The notes below the pieces were generated by a model that had not been told where the DNA came from, ran no database searches, and saw nothing but the letters and a program-made list of their open reading frames with translations. From Bacillota bacterium (GTDB lineage: Bacteria; Bacillota; UBA4882; UBA8346): a DNA stretch of 64,000 nt. Numbering within the stretch: position 1 is the first letter of the stretch; each line of letters begins with the position of its first letter. Made by a program: the position numbers and the translations under genes. Positions 26,406 to 35,555 of this stretch are shown here, piece by piece. The DNA is taken from contig JAFABB010000051.1 of NCBI GenBank assembly GCA_023426245.1, forward strand, positions 186,001 to 250,000. The letters are read 5' to 3'.

Positions 26406-27500
26406 TTGAAGAAACTGTTGAGTTTGGTTTTAGTTGGTGTGATGCTCTTGGCTATGGCTTCCTTCGCTTTCGCGGGAACCATTACCTGGGGTGGCAACTT
26501 GCGGGTTTGGTACTTTGATGTTATGGGTCCAAATGATTCTTTGACATCATTCCAATTTGATCGTTTTGCTTTAACTTTTAAAGATGCTTTTAGTGATCAT
26601 GACGGTGTTAGTGCTGAACTACAATGGAGAAACTATGCCGGTAATGATACTTCTGCAACTAGTGCTTCGTCTACGCTAGATGATAATGATACTACTGGTG
26701 ATACTTCCGATGATACTGTCAGTACTACCGTAAATAACACTGGTACCAAACAAGCCCGGCTGGATTCGGGATATTACTACTATCAAGGCCTGCTTGTGAA
26801 GGGCGACGAGTTTGATATTGGCGCTTTATCCAAATTACCCTTCCGTCTGGGCCTTTCCAAAAATGCCAATTTTGTCGATACCGGCTTGGGCAGCAAGCTT
26901 AAAATTGGCAACTGCGTTGGTTTTTCTTATCAAATAACCGCTCCTGCTTATACAATCGGTCTTGGAGTCGCCGATGCCAACATGAGCGATATCATCAATC
27001 AACCCGGTACTACAGAAGGATATTCTTACAGCGTTCGGCTTGATGCTGGCAAAAACTTTTTCGGTCTTGTACCTGGTTTACAACTTGGCGGTGGTTATCT
27101 CCGTAAACTAACTATCGCGGATACTTATACAATAAATAAGGTGGTTGATATTGCTTATTTAACGCCTTTGTTCTGGGCTAGCGCGGAAAAAGGTTTTTCA
27201 ACGACCACTGCAAGCGGTACCGAAGGGGACTGCAAAACAGGAATTTATCTTGAGGCCGGTTTCAATATTGGTGCCAATAAAGTTTGGGCTGGAAGATTAA
27301 TTCAAGATAATGATAGTCCTTTGATTACTTACACTGATGCCTTTGTTAACAAGAAAAACCTTATTAATAGTGGCGAAAATGGGAATATATTAGCTGCTAT
27401 ATTACCTATTAGTAGCAATGGTACCTTTCAGCTCCAATACATCGTACTTGATAATGATATGGGAAAAGAAATAGATGTAAGGTATCAAGTATCTTTATAA
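26406..27500 (+). CDS. Secreted porin-like outer-membrane beta-barrel protein
   Basis: Exported 364-residue protein with a clear signal peptide (KKLLSLVLVGVMLLAMASFAFA). The mature part consists of short alternating polar/hydrophobic strands rich in Gly, Tyr and Phe, with loops rich in Asp, Ser and Thr (one long Thr/Ser/Asp loop at about 75-115). It ends with an alternating strand IDVRYQVSL, as barrel proteins do. This suggests an outer-membrane porin-type channel and a diderm cell. The start is TTG 26406, eight bases after GGGAGG. It lies between the pectin operon and the peptide importer, behind a LacI-type operator, so it may admit uronate oligomers (inference). No named family is recognised. 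Confidence 0.72.
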   Translation: MKKLLSLVLVGVMLLAMASFAFAGTITWGGNLRVWYFDVMGPNDSLTSFQFDRFALTFKDAFSDHDGVSAELQWRNYAGNDTSATSASSTLDDNDTTGDTSDDTVSTTVNNTGTKQARLDSGYYYYQGLLVKGDEFDIGALSKLPFRLGLSKNANFVDTGLGSKLKIGNCVGFSYQITAPAYTIGLGVADANMSDIINQPGTTEGYSYSVRLDAGKNFFGLVPGLQLGGGYLRKLTIADTYTINKVVDIAYLTPLFWASAEKGFSTTTASGTEGDCKTGIYLEAGFNIGANKVWAGRLIQDNDSPLITYTDAFVNKKNLINSGENGNILAAILPISSNGTFQLQYIVLDNDMGKEIDVRYQVSL

Positions 27501-27513
27501 AAAGGAATGGATT

Positions 27514-27546
27514 AAAGCCTCCGGGTTGTACCGGAGGCTTTTTTTT
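27514..27546 (+). terminator. Terminator after the porin-like gene
   Basis: GCCTCCGG / CCGGAGGC stem with loop GTTGTA, followed by a long T run. Confidence 0.9.
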
Positions 27547-27548
27547 AT

Positions 27549-27849
27549 TTTGAAGAGAATTTAATTTAAAATATCTTTTCAGCAATCCCATAAAGGCAGC
27601 TCCATGCCGAGCTTTATCTTTACACATTTCATGAACAGTGTCGTGGATGGCGTCGTAATTGAGCTGTTTGGCCCTGGCGGCGATTTCTTTCTTTTTTCCC
27701 TGGAAACGCCGCACCGGTTTCCACCGGGAGTTGTAGGCTTTTCTTGGTATCTGGGGAAACGACTTCTCCATGCAACTGGACATGGGAAATTCTTTTGCCA
27801 GCAATTTATTTACAGGGTTTTTAAAAGTTACGTCGAAATAACGGACCAA
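27549..27849 (-). pseudogene. Unassigned open frame, possibly a gene remnant
   Basis: Between the porin terminator and the peptide-binding protein gene an open minus-strand frame encodes about 100 residues. They are basic and Lys/Arg-rich (RWKPVRRFQGKKKEIAARAKQ), reading on through the terminator and into the antisense of the porin gene. There is no ribosome-binding site I would trust and no family I recognise; it may be the relic of a transposase or other gene, or chance. The 378-base interval otherwise shows nothing. Confidence 0.2.
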
Positions 27850-27878
27850 GAATGATTGGAAACCGGGAGGTAGGATAG

Positions 27879-29627
27879 ATGAAACCTTTAATACGTATTA
27901 TCGTTATATTTTTAATAGGGATAATTGTTGGCGGTTTTGGCTTAACAGGATATGCGATTGAATTATCAAATGTTCCCATCGGAGATCCAAACGCCAAACG
28001 CGGGGGGCAACTGAACCTTAGTGCTTTTGACTTTCCAAAGTCTTTTAATTTTATGATCGATGGGACCGTTTATTCGGCAGAGGTTTTTGAATTAGTTTAT
28101 GATAACCTCATGAGCCTAAATTATAATACTTTAGAGTATGAACCTTTGATTGCAAAATCTTTGGAAACATCAGCTGATAAAAGGGAGTTTATTGTTAAAA
28201 TCGATCCCCGAGCCAGATGGAACGATGAAAAACCTATCACTGCCGATGATATTCTTTATACCTTTGATGCGATTATGAACCCTAAGAATCTAACTTCGGT
28301 ACAACGGATGTTTTACAGCCGTTTTAGCCGCCCGCAAAAAATCGATCGGTACACTGTTAAATTCGTTGCTAAAACAGTTCATTACAACAATTTAATTGCA
28401 GTTGCTACTTTTACAGTTTTACCGAAACATCTTTTTGAAGGCAAAGATTTTAATAAAGGTTTTAGCACGAGTCTCCCCGCGGGGAGTGGTCCTTATATTT
28501 TAAGTGAGGTTAAAGAAGGCCGGTATTATGTTTTAACACGCCGTAAAAATTATTGGGCTGATAAGCTGCCGAATCATCGAGGGATGTATAATTTTACGCG
28601 TATCAAATATAAAGTGATCCGGGATGATAACGTAGCTTTTGAGGCTTTTAAACGGGGAGATTTTGATATTTTTGACAGCATTGACGGCAAACGTTGGGCA
28701 ACTGAAACCAATTCAGAGCAATTTAAGAAAAATTGGATTGTAAAACAAAAGATTTATAACCATGCGGCTTATGGATTTTTCGGATTGGCTATTAACATGC
28801 GAAAACCGATGTTTCAGGACCTCCGGGTACGCCAGGCGCTTGCCTACTTATTCGACAGGAAAACGATTGTCGCTAAATTGGAATATAATGAGTACAAGCC
28901 GCTAACTTCTTATTGGCCATATTTATATGGATCCAATCAAGCAAATTATCCCATTGAATATAATCCGGCTAAGGCTAAACAATTGCTGAAAGAAGCTGGA
29001 TATACCCGTTTGGACAAAAACGGTTATTTAGTAAACCAAAAGGGAGAAAGATTGGAGTTTACGATTTATTATGCCAAGGATACGCTTGAAAAACGTTACA
29101 CTCTCTATGCTGAAACTTGTAAAAAAGCCGGAGTTAAAGTGAATTTAGAATTATTGTCATTGGCAGCGTTAACGAAGAAAATGGATGAATATAAATTTGA
29201 TATGGTATCCATGGGATGGAGCGGTGCCTTGTTTGGTGAACCTGAACAGTTATGGCATTCGAAGCACGCCGATGAAGCCGGCGGGAGCAATTTGGCGGGG
29301 TATAAAAATCCCGATGTGGACCGTTTGATTGATTCGATGCCCTCAATATATAATGTAAATGAGCGTAATAAGGTTATTAAAAAGATTGATAGTATCATTT
29401 ATCGGGATGTTCCCTATATTTTAACTTGGACCGATGATAGTTCGCGGTTATTCTATAAAAATATCTTCGGTATGCCCAAAACGGTGTTCCCTAAATACAC
29501 CAGCGGCATTATCAGCTATTGGTGGTGCGATCCGGTCAAATTGAAACATTATCACAAAGCGGTAAAAAAGAAAATAGCTTTAGCGGCTGAACCGGTTGAA
29601 ATATATTATGACAAACTTGCAAAGTAG
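27879..29627 (+). CDS. YejA-like peptide ABC transporter substrate-binding protein
   Basis: Family 5 extracellular binding protein (DppA/OppA superfamily), 582 residues, closest in style to YejA, which feeds the Yej peptide/microcin C importer. Signal peptide: KPLIRIIVIFLIGIIVGGFG. Landmarks are NAKRGGQLNLSAFDFPKSFNFMIDG at the mature N-terminus (YejA-like), the PSN signature region ARWNDEKPITADDILYTFDAI, and LRVRQALAYLFDR. GGGAGG precedes the ATG. The next gene starts 12 bases after its stop, and the downstream permeases are YejB- and YejE-like, so this is one operon. Substrate is probably a peptide; not provable from sequence. Confidence 0.9.
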   Translation: MKPLIRIIVIFLIGIIVGGFGLTGYAIELSNVPIGDPNAKRGGQLNLSAFDFPKSFNFMIDGTVYSAEVFELVYDNLMSLNYNTLEYEPLIAKSLETSADKREFIVKIDPRARWNDEKPITADDILYTFDAIMNPKNLTSVQRMFYSRFSRPQKIDRYTVKFVAKTVHYNNLIAVATFTVLPKHLFEGKDFNKGFSTSLPAGSGPYILSEVKEGRYYVLTRRKNYWADKLPNHRGMYNFTRIKYKVIRDDNVAFEAFKRGDFDIFDSIDGKRWATETNSEQFKKNWIVKQKIYNHAAYGFFGLAINMRKPMFQDLRVRQALAYLFDRKTIVAKLEYNEYKPLTSYWPYLYGSNQANYPIEYNPAKAKQLLKEAGYTRLDKNGYLVNQKGERLEFTIYYAKDTLEKRYTLYAETCKKAGVKVNLELLSLAALTKKMDEYKFDMVSMGWSGALFGEPEQLWHSKHADEAGGSNLAGYKNPDVDRLIDSMPSIYNVNERNKVIKKIDSIIYRDVPYILTWTDDSSRLFYKNIFGMPKTVFPKYTSGIISYWWCDPVKLKHYHKAVKKKIALAAEPVEIYYDKLAK

Positions 29628-29639
29628 TGGAGAAAGTCT

Positions 29640-30668
29640 ATGCGAGCTTATTTTATCAAACGGTTTTTGTTGATCATTCCTACGCTTTTCGGGATAACCA
29701 TCGCCTGCTTTCTCATTATGCAGATGGTCCCTGGCGGTCCGGTGGAACAGGCGGTCCAAAGATTGAAGCAGGCTGCCCACAGTCAGCGTTCAGCCGGGAT
29801 AAACGTAGATATGAATTCCAGCATGACCCGGGATGAGATTGAAAATATCAAAAAATATTACGGTTTCGATAAGCCGGTCTTGGTTCGTTATTTTAATTGG
29901 CTCGGTAAATTGCTCCGGCTAGATCTCGGCACCTCTTATGCTTACGAAAAGCCGGTCTTGGAAGTCATTGTCAGCCGTTTTCCGGTATCACTCACTTTTG
30001 GACTGGTCGGAATGTTTTTTACCTATTTAGTTTGTATTCCTTTGGGAATTAAAAAAGCCTTGGTCCACGATCAGCCTTTCGACCATTGGAGCAGTGTGCT
30101 GATATTTTTGGGCTATTCCATACCTTCTTTTGTATTGGCTGTGGTTTTGATTGTGCTTTTGGGCGGCGGCAGTTTTTGGAACCTTTTTCCCATCAGTGGA
30201 ATGGTTTCCGATAACTTTGAAGACTTATCGCTGATGGCCAAGATTTTCGATTATATTCACCATATGGTTTTGCCGATTCTTTGTTACACCATCGGCGGTT
30301 TTGCCACCTTGACCTTGCTGATGAAAAATTCCTTGATGGAACAGCTTAATCAGGATTATATCCGGACCGCTCTTGCCAAGGGGCTTACTTATCAACAGGC
30401 GGTTTTCCGGCATGGTCTCAGAAACGCATTGATACCAATTGTCACCAATATCGGGATGATTATCGGGGTGATTCTTTCCGGGTCAATGCTGATTGAAACG
30501 ATTTTCACCATCGACGGCATGGGTCTGCTCGGTTATGAATCCATTGTAAACCGCGATTATCCGGTGGCTTTGGGACTGATTGTGATATCCAGTTTATTGG
30601 TTTTACTGGGGCGGATTATTTCCGACTTTTGTTTGGTGATGGTAGATCCACGAATAAAACTTCAGTAG
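29640..30668 (+). CDS. yejB: YejB-like ABC transporter permease
   Basis: Inner-membrane permease of 342 residues with six membrane segments, starting MRAYFIKRFLLIIPTLFGI. It has the YejB-specific insertion after PGGPVEQ (AVQRLKQAAHS to TRDEIENIKKYYGFDKPVLVRY), then the conserved LGTSYAY region, the EAA-type loop RTALAKGLTYQQAVFRHGLRNALIP, and the tail ISDFCLVMVDPRIKL. GGAG precedes the ATG closely behind the binding-protein gene. It pairs with the YejE-like permease, from which it is separated by a structured 259-base gap. Confidence 0.92.
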   Translation: MRAYFIKRFLLIIPTLFGITIACFLIMQMVPGGPVEQAVQRLKQAAHSQRSAGINVDMNSSMTRDEIENIKKYYGFDKPVLVRYFNWLGKLLRLDLGTSYAYEKPVLEVIVSRFPVSLTFGLVGMFFTYLVCIPLGIKKALVHDQPFDHWSSVLIFLGYSIPSFVLAVVLIVLLGGGSFWNLFPISGMVSDNFEDLSLMAKIFDYIHHMVLPILCYTIGGFATLTLLMKNSLMEQLNQDYIRTALAKGLTYQQAVFRHGLRNALIPIVTNIGMIIGVILSGSMLIETIFTIDGMGLLGYESIVNRDYPVALGLIVISSLLVLLGRIISDFCLVMVDPRIKLQ

Positions 30669-30927
30669 TCATCCACCCCGGCATTTGCCGGGGCAGTCAA
30701 AAGGATGAAAATGAGTCTAAACCCGACCCTAGCCCTTAAAGGGTATTAGCCCAACTTTCGGGTTCTATTATTGGCCTTCGTTGGCATGTTATAGCCTTTA
30801 GGCCTGCAATTCCAACGAATTCCCTTTAAGTGGAATTGTGGAACAATTCCTAAAAAAACGCTAAGCGTTTTTAGGGGAAGGGTAGAAGCATTTGGGCAAG
30901 AGGATTTTCTAGATAGGTGGTCTTAGC
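30669..30927. repeat. Hairpin-rich intercistronic element between the two permease genes
   Basis: A 259-base non-coding stretch unusual inside a tight operon. It carries at least three hairpins: CCCCGGC/GCCGGGG (30676-30693, loop ATTT), GGAATTGT/ACAATTCC (30832-30850, loop GGA), and a CCTAAAA...CGC / GCGTTTTTAGG stem (about 30849-30875). Several short direct copies of CCTTTAGG/CCCTTTAAG-like sequence are also present. No T tract follows the first hairpin, so it is not a simple terminator. It may be a mobile REP-like element or an mRNA-processing region. Confidence 0.45.
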
Positions 30928-31965
30928 TTGCGAATCTCTCCCATTACCTTACGGCGTTTTGAAAAGTTTAAGCGGATGAAACGGGCGTATGTTTCATTTT
31001 GGATATTGCTGATCACCTATATTTTATCTTTGGGAGCCAATTTTATTGCCAATGATCAGCCGCTCATCGTCGGATACCATGGGAAATTATTTTTTCCGGT
31101 AGTCCGTTTTTATGACGGGAGTCATTTCGGATTGGGCGCAACCGATATCCCCAATTATAAAGAGCTTCAGAAAAGCAAAAATTTTAACAAGGATAAGGGG
31201 GATTTTATGCTTTTTCCTCCGATTCCTTATGGCCCTAATGAAGCTTTATTGGAATTGCCCGGTAATCCTCCAACGCCTCCCACGATGAAAAACTGGCTCG
31301 GTACGGATGATCGGGGCCGGGATATTTTAACCCGGTTATTGTACGGTTACCGGATAAGTTTCAGTTTCGCCTTGTTGATTACTTTCGTCAGCATGGTCTT
31401 GGGAGTCATGATGGGCGCCCTGCAGGGATATATCGGCGGCTTTTTCGACTTAACCATGCAGAGATTGATTGAGATCATATCGGCGTTACCTTTTTTATAT
31501 ATTGTGATTATCATTGGCAGCTCCCTGGGAACCAGTTTTGTAACTTTATTAGTTATATTCGCACTCTTTGATTGGATTGGGATTTCTTTCTTCATCCGCT
31601 CCGAGTTTTTAAAATTGAGAGAGACCCAATTTGTCGAGGCTGCCAAGGCTTTAGGGGTTAAAGACTGGAAGATTATGTTCCGGCATATTCTCCCGAATGC
31701 TCTCACACCGATTATCACTTTTTTGCCTTTTGACTTGATCGGTGCGATTTTCTCCCTATCGGCTCTTGATTATTTGGGATTTGGCTTGCCGGCCCCCACT
31801 CCCAGTTGGGGAGAACTTATGCATCAGGGAATGGGTAACCTTTCTTCGTATTGGCTTTCTCTTTATCCGGCCCTTGCATTGTTTAGCGTTTTATTATTGA
31901 TTGCTTTCGTCGGAGAGGGGATCCGGGATGCTTTCGATCCCCGGGAATATAGCAAACTGGAATAA
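30928..31965 (+). CDS. yejE: YejE-like ABC transporter permease
   Basis: Permease of 345 residues with six membrane segments. The N-terminus (SPITLRRFEKFKRMKRAYVSFWIL), the periplasmic FIANDQPLIVGYHGKLFFPV stretch and PPIPYGPNE are characteristic of YejE and absent from ordinary DppC proteins. NWLGTDDRGRDILTRLLYGYRIS and the EAA loop EAAKALGVKDWKIMFRHILPNALTP follow. The TTG start at 30928 has AGGTGG seven bases upstream. Partner of the YejB-like permease. Confidence 0.92.
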   Translation: MRISPITLRRFEKFKRMKRAYVSFWILLITYILSLGANFIANDQPLIVGYHGKLFFPVVRFYDGSHFGLGATDIPNYKELQKSKNFNKDKGDFMLFPPIPYGPNEALLELPGNPPTPPTMKNWLGTDDRGRDILTRLLYGYRISFSFALLITFVSMVLGVMMGALQGYIGGFFDLTMQRLIEIISALPFLYIVIIIGSSLGTSFVTLLVIFALFDWIGISFFIRSEFLKLRETQFVEAAKALGVKDWKIMFRHILPNALTPIITFLPFDLIGAIFSLSALDYLGFGLPAPTPSWGELMHQGMGNLSSYWLSLYPALALFSVLLLIAFVGEGIRDAFDPREYSKLE

Positions 31966-32083
31966 CTATAAACCTATATTGGCAATTCATAACTGGTTTT
32001 GATTATAATCAGGAGCTTTTTTCAAGGTCGGGATTGGCTTATATTGATACACCATTTATGGTCTTGGGGGTTATGGAAGCAGG

Positions 32084-33052
32084 ATGGAGCAGCCGATTTT
32101 AGAAATACAAAATCTCAATATTCGTTTCGCGACCGGCGCAGGTTTGATAAAAGCAGTCGATGGAGTTTCTTTTAGCCTTGGACAAGGTGAAACCTTGGGC
32201 CTTGTCGGAGAATCAGGTTGCGGCAAATCGGTCACTGCGCTTTCCATCTTGAAACTTATTCCTTCCCCGCCCGGGAATATCACGGCGGATAAACTTTTTT
32301 GGAAAAACCGCGATTTATTGAAAATGCCCTTACCCGATTTAACTCGGTTGCGGGGCCAGGAAATCGGCATTATCTTTCAGGAACCCTTGACCAGTTTTAA
32401 TCCGGTGCAGAAAATCGGCGCCCAAATCAGTGAATCGCTCCTGATTCATCATCATCCGGCTAACAAGGAAGAAGTCAAAGAACGTGTGATTCAGGCTTTG
32501 GCAAAGGTCGGAATCTCCAACCCCTCCCGCCAATATGGGGCATATCCTCATGAACTTTCCGGCGGCATGCGGCAGCGAGCCATGATCGCAATGGCCCTTC
32601 TTTGCAGACCCCAATTATTAATCGCTGATGAACCGACCACTGCTTTGGATGTAACCATTCAAGCTCAGATTTTGGAATTGCTGCAGCAATTGCAAGCGGA
32701 AAATCAAATGTCATTATTGATGATTACTCATAATTTGGGTATCGTGGTCGAAACCGCCCAAAGAGTAGCGGTGATGTATGCCGGAAAAATAGTGGAAATT
32801 GCATCGGTGCGGGAAATATTCAAGAACCCGATGCATCCCTATACGGAAGGATTGTTACGGTCGATTCCAAGCCCGCATCATACCGGAGAGCTCTATGCGA
32901 TACCGGGAATGGTTCCCGATCTTTTTTCTTTGCCGCGGGGATGCTATTTTGCGCCCCGCTGCGAAAAAGCGATGGATGTTTGTAGCAAAGAGACACCGAA
33001 GTTAATCGCTAAAAAGGATGGACATGCGGTGGCGTGTTGGGTGTGGGAATAG
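32084..33052 (+). CDS. Oligopeptide ABC transporter ATP-binding protein (DppD type)
   Basis: First ATPase of the importer, 322 residues. Walker A GESGCGKS near residue 42, signature LSGGMRQRAMIAMALL, Walker B LLIADEPTTALD, and the family-specific C-terminal Cys-rich tail CYFAPRCEKAMDVC, which in relatives binds an iron-sulfur cluster. In E. coli the Yej system uses a single fused ATPase (YejF); here two separate genes serve. It starts 118 bases after yejE; the ribosome-binding site before ATG 32084 is weak (AGCAGG). Confidence 0.93.
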   Translation: MEQPILEIQNLNIRFATGAGLIKAVDGVSFSLGQGETLGLVGESGCGKSVTALSILKLIPSPPGNITADKLFWKNRDLLKMPLPDLTRLRGQEIGIIFQEPLTSFNPVQKIGAQISESLLIHHHPANKEEVKERVIQALAKVGISNPSRQYGAYPHELSGGMRQRAMIAMALLCRPQLLIADEPTTALDVTIQAQILELLQQLQAENQMSLLMITHNLGIVVETAQRVAVMYAGKIVEIASVREIFKNPMHPYTEGLLRSIPSPHHTGELYAIPGMVPDLFSLPRGCYFAPRCEKAMDVCSKETPKLIAKKDGHAVACWVWE

Positions 33053-33210
33053 AGAGGTAAGTAAATTATTAGAAGCCTATTCAAATGCAATAATTCCTGG
33101 AAAAAAGAAATTATGAAAAGATAGATTGGAATTGAGTATTGAAAGAAACAAATGGTTAAGTCTTTGATTTTATTCTGGCTTCTGACTTCTAATTACTTGG
33201 TGGTGTTCCT

Positions 33211-34191
33211 ATGAACAGCATATTGCAAGTCTCCAATTTAAAAAAATATTATCCTGTCCGTACCGGCTTGATGGGGAGGATTACCAAGTGGGTCCGGGCG
33301 GTTGACCGGGTGAGTTTTGAAATCCGTCCCGGAGAAACATTAGGGCTGGTTGGAGAATCCGGTTGCGGAAAAACGACGGTCGGGCGAAGCATTCTCCAAT
33401 TGATTAAGCCAACCGGTGGTTCTGTCGTTTTTGAAGGAGCCGAACTGGTAGGAATGCCAAAGCGTGAATTACTGAAATGCCGCACCCGGATGCAGATTAT
33501 TTTCCAGGATCCTTATTCCTCCTTGAATCCCCGCCGCGTGGTGCTGGACCTTGTCGGAGAAGGTCTGGCTGAACATGGCCTTGTAAATAGTTTGGAAGAA
33601 AAAAAGGAAAGAGTTGTTTCGCTCTTGGAACGGGTTGGGTTATCTTCGCAATTTCTTTACCGGTACCCCCATGAGTTTTCCGGAGGCCAAAGGCAGCGGA
33701 TTGCTATTGCCCGGGCGATTTCTTTAAGCCCGGTATTGCTGGTTTGCGACGAACCGGTTTCAGCACTCGATGTGTCAATTCAGGCTCAAATTATTAATTT
33801 ATTGATTGAATTGCGGAATGAACTCCGAATGGCTTACCTTTTCATCGCTCACGACCTGGCTGTGGTCAAGCATATCTCTCATCGTATCGCAGTGATGTAT
33901 CTTGGACAAATTGTGGAGCTGTCGCCTGGGGCTGAATTATTTGAAAAGCCTTTGCACCCATATACAACAGCATTATTATCGGCGATACCGGTTCCAAACC
34001 CGGATTATTCCAGAAAAAGAATTGTTTTAACCGGAGAGATCGATAATACGGCGGATTTTAGTAATGGTTGCTGTTTTGCGGCGCGTTGCCCCATCGTGAT
34101 GGATATTTGCCGTCATCAAGAACCACCGGCGGTTTTTCACGGCAGCGAACATTTTGTAAAATGTTTTCGAGCAGGAGAAACGAATGTCTGA
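33211..34191 (+). CDS. Oligopeptide ABC transporter ATP-binding protein (DppF type)
   Basis: Second ATPase, 326 residues. Walker A GESGCGKTT, the Q-loop region IIFQDPYSSLNPRR, signature FSGGQRQRIAIARAI, Walker B LLVCDEPVSALD, switch His in FIAHDLAVV, and a C-terminal CCFAARCPIVMDICR tail. YPVRTGLMGRITKWVRAVDRVSF at the N-terminus is typical of DppF/OppF. It forms a heterodimer with the preceding ATPase. Its last codons overlap the next small gene by eight bases. Confidence 0.94.
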   Translation: MNSILQVSNLKKYYPVRTGLMGRITKWVRAVDRVSFEIRPGETLGLVGESGCGKTTVGRSILQLIKPTGGSVVFEGAELVGMPKRELLKCRTRMQIIFQDPYSSLNPRRVVLDLVGEGLAEHGLVNSLEEKKERVVSLLERVGLSSQFLYRYPHEFSGGQRQRIAIARAISLSPVLLVCDEPVSALDVSIQAQIINLLIELRNELRMAYLFIAHDLAVVKHISHRIAVMYLGQIVELSPGAELFEKPLHPYTTALLSAIPVPNPDYSRKRIVLTGEIDNTADFSNGCCFAARCPIVMDICRHQEPPAVFHGSEHFVKCFRAGETNV

Positions 34192-34687
34192 ATCTATTCT
34201 TAAACTCACAGACCATTTTTTAAAACCCAAAGATTGGTACCAGTTTTCAGAACCGGTTTTGCAAGGGTTTGTATTGATTGGATCGAAAGATGACCAAAAA
34301 TATGCCGGGCTGATTACAAAACCGAACCTTCCGAAAGCAAATCATCGCGGCCCGAATCCCATCAAATTGTACCGTGATTATTACGGCTTTTTTAAATTGC
34401 GTACCAAATTGCTGCCTGAGGAATTAACCGTTAAATTTGCCATCGGGTATACGATGCACTCCAAAGTGGTTACTGTGGATGATTATTCTAATTTTGGCTG
34501 GTTACGCCTGGCTACCGGAATCGAAGATTATCTTTACCCCAATCTATGCCACCATAAACAATTGCTGGAATACTTGATGACCCATTCCAAACACGCTAAA
34601 TTTGTAATTACCCGGGTTTATTTTTATTTGCAGAATGATATTTATGAATGCTTAACGGCAGAAATTTCAAAACGGGAATCCCTCTAA
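34184..34687 (+). CDS. Hypothetical protein coupled to the peptide importer operon
   Basis: Unrecognised 167-residue soluble protein, rich in Tyr, Lys and Leu, without signal peptide or membrane helix. Its ATG overlaps the end of the DppF-type gene by eight bases and has GGAG six bases upstream, so translation is coupled and it probably belongs to the operon. I see no known motif; an accessory role in handling the imported substrate is only a guess. Confidence 0.7.
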   Translation: MSESILKLTDHFLKPKDWYQFSEPVLQGFVLIGSKDDQKYAGLITKPNLPKANHRGPNPIKLYRDYYGFFKLRTKLLPEELTVKFAIGYTMHSKVVTVDDYSNFGWLRLATGIEDYLYPNLCHHKQLLEYLMTHSKHAKFVITRVYFYLQNDIYECLTAEISKRESL

Positions 34688-34861
34688 AACGGAGATAATT
34701 TGTGAAAAAATGAACTTATCCAAATACAAAAGGTATTTTTCGAAATCTGGCCAATAATATTATTATAAAAATGATACTCGACAGCATCCGTGGCGCATGT
34801 CCCTTAAACAGGGAGTGGAAAGGGTTTGCCGGGTATTTATTGGATAAGGGAGGGATACCAA

Positions 34862-35299
34862 ATGAAGGTTGCAGACTTACTAAAGGACAAAGGCAAGAGT
34901 GTGATTACCATTACTCCGGATGAACCTGCTTTTTTCGCAATGGGCAAATTAATCGAAAATCAAATCGGTTCGTTGGTGGTAATTGATGCCGAAAAGAAGC
35001 TGGTGGGAATCATCTCCGAACGGGATATTATGCGTGCGGCTTATTCTGATTTTGATACCTTGAAATCGAAAAAAGTGTCTCAATTAATGAGTACGAATAT
35101 TATTATCGCAATCCCAGAAGATGATATTGATTATATCATGGGAATTATGACGCAAAACAGGATCCGGCATGTGCCGATTGTTACGAAAGACGGAATTATC
35201 GGTATTGTTTCAATTGGTGATATCGTTAAGTATCAGCTGGAGGAATTTCAGGTTAAAAATCGTTATCTCGAAGAATATATGTATGGGCAAACGTTATGA
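34862..35299 (+). CDS. CBS-domain-pair protein
   Basis: 145-residue protein consisting of two tandem CBS domains (about 5-65 and 75-135), which bind adenosyl nucleotides and act as energy or signal sensors. Landmarks are IGSLVVIDAEKKLVGIISERDIMRA and NRIRHVPIVTKDGIIGIVSIGDIVKYQLEE. GGAGGG lies eight bases before ATG 34862; an upstream in-frame start at 34826 lacks one. Stand-alone pairs like this usually regulate another enzyme, but no partner is indicated. A terminator follows. Confidence 0.92.
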   Translation: MKVADLLKDKGKSVITITPDEPAFFAMGKLIENQIGSLVVIDAEKKLVGIISERDIMRAAYSDFDTLKSKKVSQLMSTNIIIAIPEDDIDYIMGIMTQNRIRHVPIVTKDGIIGIVSIGDIVKYQLEEFQVKNRYLEEYMYGQTL

Positions 35300-35309
35300 T
35301 GGATGTCTT

Positions 35310-35335
35310 AAGCCGGGTGTTACAACCCGGCTTTT
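35310..35335 (+). terminator. Terminator after the CBS gene
   Basis: AAGCCGGGT / ACCCGGCTT hairpin with loop GTTACA and trailing T residues. Confidence 0.85.
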
Positions 35336-35430
35336 GAATTGAATGAAGCGGGTGCTTTTTCATTCAAACTATAAATTATAATAATCGTTTCACAGACACA
35401 AGATGTCTAAGAGCGACTTACCCCCTTAGT

Positions 35431-35461
35431 CCCTCTCTCTCTTGAGACTCTTGAGAGAGGG
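35431..35461. repeat. Pyrimidine/purine inverted repeat
   Basis: CCCTCTCTC pairs with GAGAGAGGG across a 13-base loop, with three nearby copies of CTTGAGA(C/G). It lies in the convergent gap between the CBS gene and the second LarA homologue. No T tract follows, so it is more likely an intergenic repeat element than a terminator. Confidence 0.4.
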
Positions 35462-35555
35462 GGAAGGCTTGAGAGTCACGATATGCTAAATTTATCGCAG
35501 GGGGTGAGTCGTAGTTAGGCATTCAAAATACTTTTTTCAACCTATATAGTTTTTT

